Source of the DNA: a virus
DNA: 42,339 nt
Strand: one strand, 5' to 3'
IMG/VR virus record: IMGVR_UViG_3300031224_000021
Coordinates: 1-42,339 of that record
This document shows positions 38,389 through 42,339 of the stretch, piece after piece. The position numbers were made by a program, and so were the translations under genes. Numbering within the stretch: the stretch's first letter is position 1; the number at the start of each line of letters is the position of its first letter. The notes under the pieces were generated by a model. The model made no database searches. It saw only the letters and a list, made by a program, of their open reading frames with translations, and was not told where the DNA came from.

Positions 38389-38668
38389 TTTTAATACTTG
38401 TTTCAATTTTTATTTGACTTTTACTAATTAATTTTATTACTGAATCCTGAAACATAATAGACTCTTTAATCCGGGCACTATTTGCAGCTTGTGCCTGCTC
38501 TAGCAACCGTGTTTGCATTTCAATTTTTGTTTGCAGTTCTATTAAGAAACGATCGTTTTGGTCACCTTTTAAGTCTGGCCAAAGCATGAATGCCAATATT
38601 GCACCAAGCATGCCAATAATAAGCATAAACAGCAATTTTGGTTGCTTTACTGTAACTGTATTTTCCAT
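38267..38668 (-). CDS. Inner-membrane anchored coiled-coil protein, 133 aa, possible i-spanin
   Basis: Short cytoplasmic N-terminus, one TM span (LLFMLIIGMLGAILAFMLW, about residues 12-30), then a periplasmic helical part (DRFLIELQTKIEMQTRLLEQAQAANSARIKESI). This is the arrangement of Rz-type i-spanins. Its last 40 codons overlap the beginning of the next gene out of frame, another feature of spanin pairs. No direct homology claimed; role as lysis protein is inference. Confidence 0.6.
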   Translation of the reverse strand: MENTVTVKQPKLLFMLIIGMLGAILAFMLWPDLKGDQNDRFLIELQTKIEMQTRLLEQAQAANSARIKESIMFQDSVIKLISKSQIKIETSIKNENYEKVKLSNANNDSNLYYFNAYIEQYMGTVNTEAGLNK

Positions 38669-38688
38669 AATTTTTGTATTTATTTTGA

Positions 38689-39180
38689 CTAATAAGTGAC
38701 TAATAGTGTCATGTTAGAAATAGATGTTTCACCAGAAGCAGTGAAATATTGGTCGAAATTTATTATAACGTTGTTAAACCTAACGTTTGTATCTTCGTCT
38801 GATGAAAACTTAACAAGTATTGGTACTGTTTGACCACCAATTATTGCAGTAATTTGTAACAGTTCAGCTGACAGGTTATGTGCCCAAGACCAGTCATTTG
38901 GGTTACTTTCGTCATAAGTAATAGTATCACCCGGTTCAACTGTTGTTATCATTGCAACCTTTTTCAGATCAGAGTTATTAACGCCACCTAAAAAATGATA
39001 CATACGATCAACGTCTTTAACGTGAATTTGTAAACCAATATATCTTTGTGCAATAGGTAGCTCTGCGTCAATGTCAGAAAGCTGCGTAATTGTTGTCCTA
39101 GAATCAAGAGGATTGTTGTTCATTACGTTAAACGATTTTATTATCGTTTTTTGCCATTTAGTTTGTGTTAGTCCGGCCAT
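38689..39180 (-). CDS. Virion surface or tail protein with NPLDSR-type N-terminus, 163 aa
   Basis: Residues 22-65 (NPLDSRTTITQLSDIDAELPIAQRYIGLQIHVKDVDRMYHFLGG) match a repeat found in many phage head-fibre and tail proteins (xPLDxRTxVxxxxDL, YxGxxVxVxDxxxxYxx). The remainder is beta-rich (VEPGDTITYDESNPNDWSW, VRFNNVIINFDQYF). It lies 1 base after the stop of the next structural gene. The exact place in the virion cannot be told. Confidence 0.65.
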   Translation of the reverse strand: MAGLTQTKWQKTIIKSFNVMNNNPLDSRTTITQLSDIDAELPIAQRYIGLQIHVKDVDRMYHFLGGVNNSDLKKVAMITTVEPGDTITYDESNPNDWSWAHNLSAELLQITAIIGGQTVPILVKFSSDEDTNVRFNNVIINFDQYFTASGETSISNMTLLVTY

Positions 39181-39181
39181 A

Positions 39182-40222
39182 TTATCTTAGATTAATTGTT
39201 AGTTTTGTGTCAGTTTCTATTGCTATTGGTAAAGTAACAACAAAGGCTGTGTAGTTTTGTACTAGACCTGAACCAAATGCATCTGGTACGTTGTCAACTT
39301 CTGCTATTTCAAACAATCCAGATATTGTTTCATCACCTTGCTTAACATCAAGCTGCCATGCCTTGTTAGCGATTTGTGGTATTGCTATTATTATAGTTTT
39401 AAATGTGTTTGTTAGCAATGCGTCTGTTTGTATAACCGTTTCATTTTGTTCTATCAGTTTTACTTTATGTACTGTTGCTGAAGCCATTGTTGACATTAGC
39501 TGAGCTGCTGCTGGTGTTGCAACTGTTCCAGTAAAAACAGATACAAATTTAGGCCAAACAGATGTAAAATCATATTGTAGTGATAATTGAGCCGCAGCAA
39601 AAATTGGGTTTGCCGTTGATCCGACCTCGTCATCGTTGCCTTGGTTGTCTGTTGCTGGAGTTGAAGCCTTATAGTCTACTGTAAAAATAGATGACATAGA
39701 TTTTCGTATTATAAAGGCAGATGTTTCAAAATCAGAAGTGGCTGGTGAAGTCGTAGTTGTGAAGCCACCACCTGTGATAGTAGACGTAAATGGAGCAGCG
39801 TCTATTGGTCCAGCACTGTCATTAAATTCTATGGTTGCATCGTTACCTATTTTTACACTTCGACCAATTTCTATCCTGTCGACGTCTTGAATAACTGCTG
39901 ACGTTAGTGTGTCAATAATTGTTGTTTGAACTGAAAGTGTTGGTAGTATGTAATCGTGTGCAATTGCAACAAAAAGCAATTCGTCTAGTATCTCATTAAC
40001 TGTTTTTGTTGCTAGTGTTGACTTTTCAACACCAAAAATACTATGAACTGTAGCGTTGCTATCTGACAGTTTGTCAGACGTGTAATTAAGCAATGCTAGT
40101 GACCACCCTTTATTTACGACTGATTCGTCTACTAGATTTGCTGGATTAGCTATTAGGACCTTCGCGTTCGACAAATAGTTACCGTTAAGGTCTATCGGCT
40201 TAAAAAATTGATGTGGCTTCAT
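39182..40222 (-). CDS. Tail fibre/baseplate-type protein, 346 aa
   Basis: The N-terminus MKPHQFFKPIDLNGNYLSNA then NPANLVDESVVNKGW follows the phage fibre pattern (IDLNGNxIxNxxxPxxxxDAVNKxY). The rest is rich in Thr, Ala, Asp and beta strands (DVDRIEIGRSVKIGNDATIEF), with low-complexity TTTTSPATSDFET. The C-terminal about 100 residues (QTDALLTNTFKTIIIAIPQI, NYTAFVVTLPIAIETDTKLTINL) resemble the end of 40225-40959. Part of a four-gene structural run. Confidence 0.65.
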   Translation of the reverse strand: MKPHQFFKPIDLNGNYLSNAKVLIANPANLVDESVVNKGWSLALLNYTSDKLSDSNATVHSIFGVEKSTLATKTVNEILDELLFVAIAHDYILPTLSVQTTIIDTLTSAVIQDVDRIEIGRSVKIGNDATIEFNDSAGPIDAAPFTSTITGGGFTTTTSPATSDFETSAFIIRKSMSSIFTVDYKASTPATDNQGNDDEVGSTANPIFAAAQLSLQYDFTSVWPKFVSVFTGTVATPAAAQLMSTMASATVHKVKLIEQNETVIQTDALLTNTFKTIIIAIPQIANKAWQLDVKQGDETISGLFEIAEVDNVPDAFGSGLVQNYTAFVVTLPIAIETDTKLTINLR

Positions 40223-40224
40223 AC

Positions 40225-40959
40225 TTAAAGACTAAATGTTATTAAAATATTTTTTTCTGTAGTTTGTGCTGCATCATAGTGTAAACCAGACAAGTCACCA
40301 GTAAATGCAACTTCACAATTTAATGTACCAGCTTCAGTATAAACCCTAAAGGCTGGTTCTACTTTGTGCCATACTATGTTACCGGAAACTCTTTCGCCAA
40401 AGTCACCCCATATGTTTATGTTTGGTATTCTAGATCCGTTATCGGTTACGACCTCTGAAACTTCATGACTAATTGTATGTGTTGATGCAGTATCGGGGTC
40501 AAGTCTATGGTCTATTTGTTCGAATAGTACGGTAGCAGTAACTGATTGACTTGCACTAACGTTAAGCCATAAATTTGCATCTGATTCTGGTGACTCGTTT
40601 GCAGCAATAGACGAAAGACCAATAAAAAATCCTGTGTTGTTGCCGGAGTCAGTAAATGTTATGCAAGAGCCAACACCATATGTTTCAGAATCTAACCAAG
40701 CAGGAAAGGAAATAGCATTAAGACCGACAGCAGACCATTTCGCTACTGTAACAGAGTCAACTGCTGTTGCCCAAGCTGACTGATACCAAAATTTATTATC
40801 TGCTCGATTAAACAATACAGCATTAGCAAAGCCATATTGACCATAATCACCAAAAATAGATTTTAATGCATCAACTGTAATTGCATCAACATACAGTCTG
40901 TCGTCTATCGGTTCGTTTGACTTTATTTTTAAACCAGCAAAAAATTCATGCTTTTTCAT
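40225..40959 (-). CDS. Virion structural protein, 244 aa
   Basis: N-terminus MKKHEFFAGLKIKSNEPIDD resembles that of the next gene (MKPHQFFKPIDLNGN), so both may attach to the same site. VAKWSAVGLNAISFP and TYGVGSCITFTDSGNNTGFFIGLSSI are typical for fibre or baseplate proteins (chitin-binding or carbohydrate-type patches: WLDSETYGVGSCITF). The C-terminal half is beta (VSGNIVWHKVEPAFRVYTEAGTLNCEVAFTGDL). The gene is preceded by TATACATATCTAAAG, the late-type motif candidate. Confidence 0.65.
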   Translation of the reverse strand: MKKHEFFAGLKIKSNEPIDDRLYVDAITVDALKSIFGDYGQYGFANAVLFNRADNKFWYQSAWATAVDSVTVAKWSAVGLNAISFPAWLDSETYGVGSCITFTDSGNNTGFFIGLSSIAANESPESDANLWLNVSASQSVTATVLFEQIDHRLDPDTASTHTISHEVSEVVTDNGSRIPNINIWGDFGERVSGNIVWHKVEPAFRVYTEAGTLNCEVAFTGDLSGLHYDAAQTTEKNILITFSL

Positions 40960-40993
40960 GTTAAATTTTCTTTAGATATGTATACTTAATAAG

Positions 40994-42339
40994 TTATACG
41001 TTAAAACTATCTCTTTGTATTTTAAGGTTACCACTTACTAAGAATTCGTACATTTGATTAATTGCGTTAACAACATCTTCGTTTGCAAACTGTAAACTTT
41101 CTTCCATATTAGGGAAAGCAGCCTTTATTGTTTCTATTTTAGTTTCTGTTGCAGTGTTATTGTTAACTACTTGAACAGGTTGAGTCATTTGTGAATTTTG
41201 GCCTCCGCTGGCACGTAATGATTCGAGATCAGCAAGTCTTTCTATAAATTCAGAAAAGACAGCTACTAGTTCATCAATTGCTGAATTTTTGCCCATTTCG
41301 TTAAGATTATACAATACATCGTTAAACTTAGACATTTTAGACAAGTCTATTGCGTTTAGTGAATCTTTTACTGTTACAACATCCTTTGAAAACCTATTGA
41401 ATGACTTAGAGCCAGCTTCAAACTTTTCGTTGGTAACATCAGCCAGTAGTGACTTTACTGACATTGTACTATGTCTTAAAACTTCTGCCTGTTCTTTATT
41501 AAGGTCTAAGTTTTCACCTGACATTGCCTTACCAAGACCACCAAGTAAGGTAGCAATATTTGTGCTAAATGCGTTTACAAATTGTTTGTCTACACCATTT
41601 TTACTCCAAACATTAATAAGGTCTGCAAGAGGTGAAAATACAGAACCAATACCTTGCAATGCTTCAATTCCTTTTTCTACTTTATTACTAAATGGATTTG
41701 TTATTGCTATACCACCAATACTAAAAGAGTCTTTTTTCGAACCAATCATGGCAAGTGGTTCCGTTAGTGAGTTAATAATAGTACCAATGCTTGCGCCAAC
41801 TTTAGCAAAGTCATCTGGTGTAAATTTTCTGACGCCTGTTGTTACAACTTTACCGTTAACTACTGATTTTTCAAGGAACTCTAGGTTACTAATTTTTTGT
41901 ACACTATCTGCAATTTCACCAACCATTTGACCAAGACCAAAAAACGCATCAACGTTATCCCGTATTGCACCTAGTTTGTTTTTATTTTTCTCGAATGTTG
42001 TAGCAACACCACTAATAAAAATATCTAATGATGACGTTGCATTTTGTACTGAGGCTGGGTCAGCTGATAGTTTACTAAAAGCCCAAATACCAGCTGCAGT
42101 AGCAACAGATGCTAATGATATAACTGTCATAACTGCAGCACCAGCTGTCATTCTAGCCATTTCAATAAGCCCAAAGGAACTATAAATTGAAGACATTTTA
42201 GTTACACCAAGTTCTAGATTTTCCCAGCTTGATTGGTTAATAATAGGTAGTTTCGATACAGCGTACATTGCAGCCGATGTTGCCAGAACACCAGCAGAAA
42301 GTGCCAAGCCGGCAGGCAGAGCAAGCGCCAATCCAGCAA
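40994..42339 (-). CDS. Tape-measure-like protein, C-terminal part, cut by window edge
   Basis: The frame stays open to 42339, so the N-terminus is outside. Residues inside start with a hydrophobic GLALALPAGLALSAGVLATSA, followed by further hydrophobic stretches (MARMTAGAAVMTVISLASVA, GIWAFSKLSADPASV), then amphipathic helices without clear domains (DNVDAFFGLGQMVGEIADSV, GSVFSPLADLINVWSKNGV, FNDVLYNLNEMGKNSAIDEL) and ends with a helical SLQFANEDVVNAINQMYEFLVSG. Hydrophobic spans and long amphipathic helices are usual in tail tape-measure proteins. A large membrane or ejection protein is the alternative. Confidence 0.65.
   Translation of the reverse strand, partial: AGLALALPAGLALSAGVLATSAAMYAVSKLPIINQSSWENLELGVTKMSSIYSSFGLIEMARMTAGAAVMTVISLASVATAAGIWAFSKLSADPASVQNATSSLDIFISGVATTFEKNKNKLGAIRDNVDAFFGLGQMVGEIADSVQKISNLEFLEKSVVNGKVVTTGVRKFTPDDFAKVGASIGTIINSLTEPLAMIGSKKDSFSIGGIAITNPFSNKVEKGIEALQGIGSVFSPLADLINVWSKNGVDKQFVNAFSTNIATLLGGLGKAMSGENLDLNKEQAEVLRHSTMSVKSLLADVTNEKFEAGSKSFNRFSKDVVTVKDSLNAIDLSKMSKFNDVLYNLNEMGKNSAIDELVAVFSEFIERLADLESLRASGGQNSQMTQPVQVVNNNTATETKIETIKAAFPNMEESLQFANEDVVNAINQMYEFLVSGNLKIQRDSFNV

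Noticed and set aside
41289-41930. Plus-strand open frame of 213 codons
   Set aside because: It lies fully inside the tape-measure-like gene on the other strand. It is low-complexity Ser/Leu/Pro-rich, as expected from the reverse of Glu/Lys/Asn-rich codons, and no other plus-strand gene exists in the window.
1-42339. tRNA, rRNA, insertion sequences, integrase or homing endonuclease
   Set aside because: I saw no cloverleaf with conserved TTCRA and acceptor stem, no transposase or integrase motifs, and no GIY-YIG or HNH pattern that I could support by eye; a tRNA scan would be needed to be certain.

Overview
This window is a piece of a large, AT-rich, tailed double-stranded DNA phage with T4-type replication and packaging logic. 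Every gene I can support is on the minus strand, so transcription runs from high to low coordinates. The T4-type hallmarks are: a gp47-gp46 recombination nuclease joined into one polypeptide, a gp32-like single-strand DNA-binding protein, a UvsW-like helicase, a RuvC-like resolvase, class I ribonucleotide reductase (nrdA, nrdB), a dNMP kinase-like P-loop protein, and many small proteins that begin with a capsid-targeting propeptide. A Bacteroidota host is possible: leaders are A-rich with few clear Shine-Dalgarno sites, and one promoter family reads TTG-N21-TATATTTA, near the Bacteroidota pattern TTTG...TAnnTTTG. This host guess is weak.

Layout, right to left (direction of transcription). About 38.7-42.3 kb holds virion proteins: a tape-measure-like or membrane-rich protein cut by the window edge, and three tail or fibre-like proteins. 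About 37.9-38.7 kb holds two overlapping membrane-anchored coiled-coil proteins that could form a lysis (spanin) pair. About 33.5-37.8 kb holds the RuvC-like resolvase, gp32-like SSB and UvsW helicase. About 30.2-33.5 kb holds possible structural proteins, a membrane protein and a lipoprotein. About 26.7-30.1 kb is nrdA-nrdB with a strong terminator. About 21.7-26.6 kb mixes four packaged-protein candidates (one an ADP-ribosyltransferase) with a J-domain protein and a small hydrolase. About 16.7-21.6 kb holds a very small family B polymerase-like protein, a RyR-domain protein and a DNA glycosylase. About 12.7-16.7 kb is the fused gp47/gp46. About 8.5-12.4 kb is a dense array of packaged-protein candidates. 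About 6.3-8.5 kb holds a nuclease and the kinase. About 4.3-5.3 kb holds two more packaged-protein candidates. About 1.5-3.8 kb holds an NAD-dependent DNA ligase split into two genes.

The most remarkable system is a set of 13 genes (14 copies of the motif) whose proteins all start with a near-identical peptide, MKSLSxH[IL][TN]E followed by S/T/K/A. It looks like the T4 internal-protein capsid-targeting sequence (MKTYQEFIAE), which the prohead protease cuts after (L/I)xE. The remainder of each protein is different: one is an ADP-ribosyltransferase with R, STS-like and ExE motifs, one has a ParB-like DGHHR fold, one ends in a KOW-like segment. The module is therefore likely a diversified payload of proteins packed in the head and injected with DNA. 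One member contains a second, internal copy of the peptide, formed where the neighbouring gene lost its ATG, so it may be cut into two cargos.

Regulation is also structured. Eight copies of an 18-bp palindrome (GTTATATAAATATATAAC and close variants), usually with a TTGTCA-like element 14 bp upstream, sit before replication-type and small accessory genes, never directly before a packaged-protein gene. Two other short recurrent motifs (TGTTTAATT and ATAATCTAAA) lie before other units. Several rho-independent terminators have G.U pairs only when read as minus-strand RNA, which confirms the direction of transcription.
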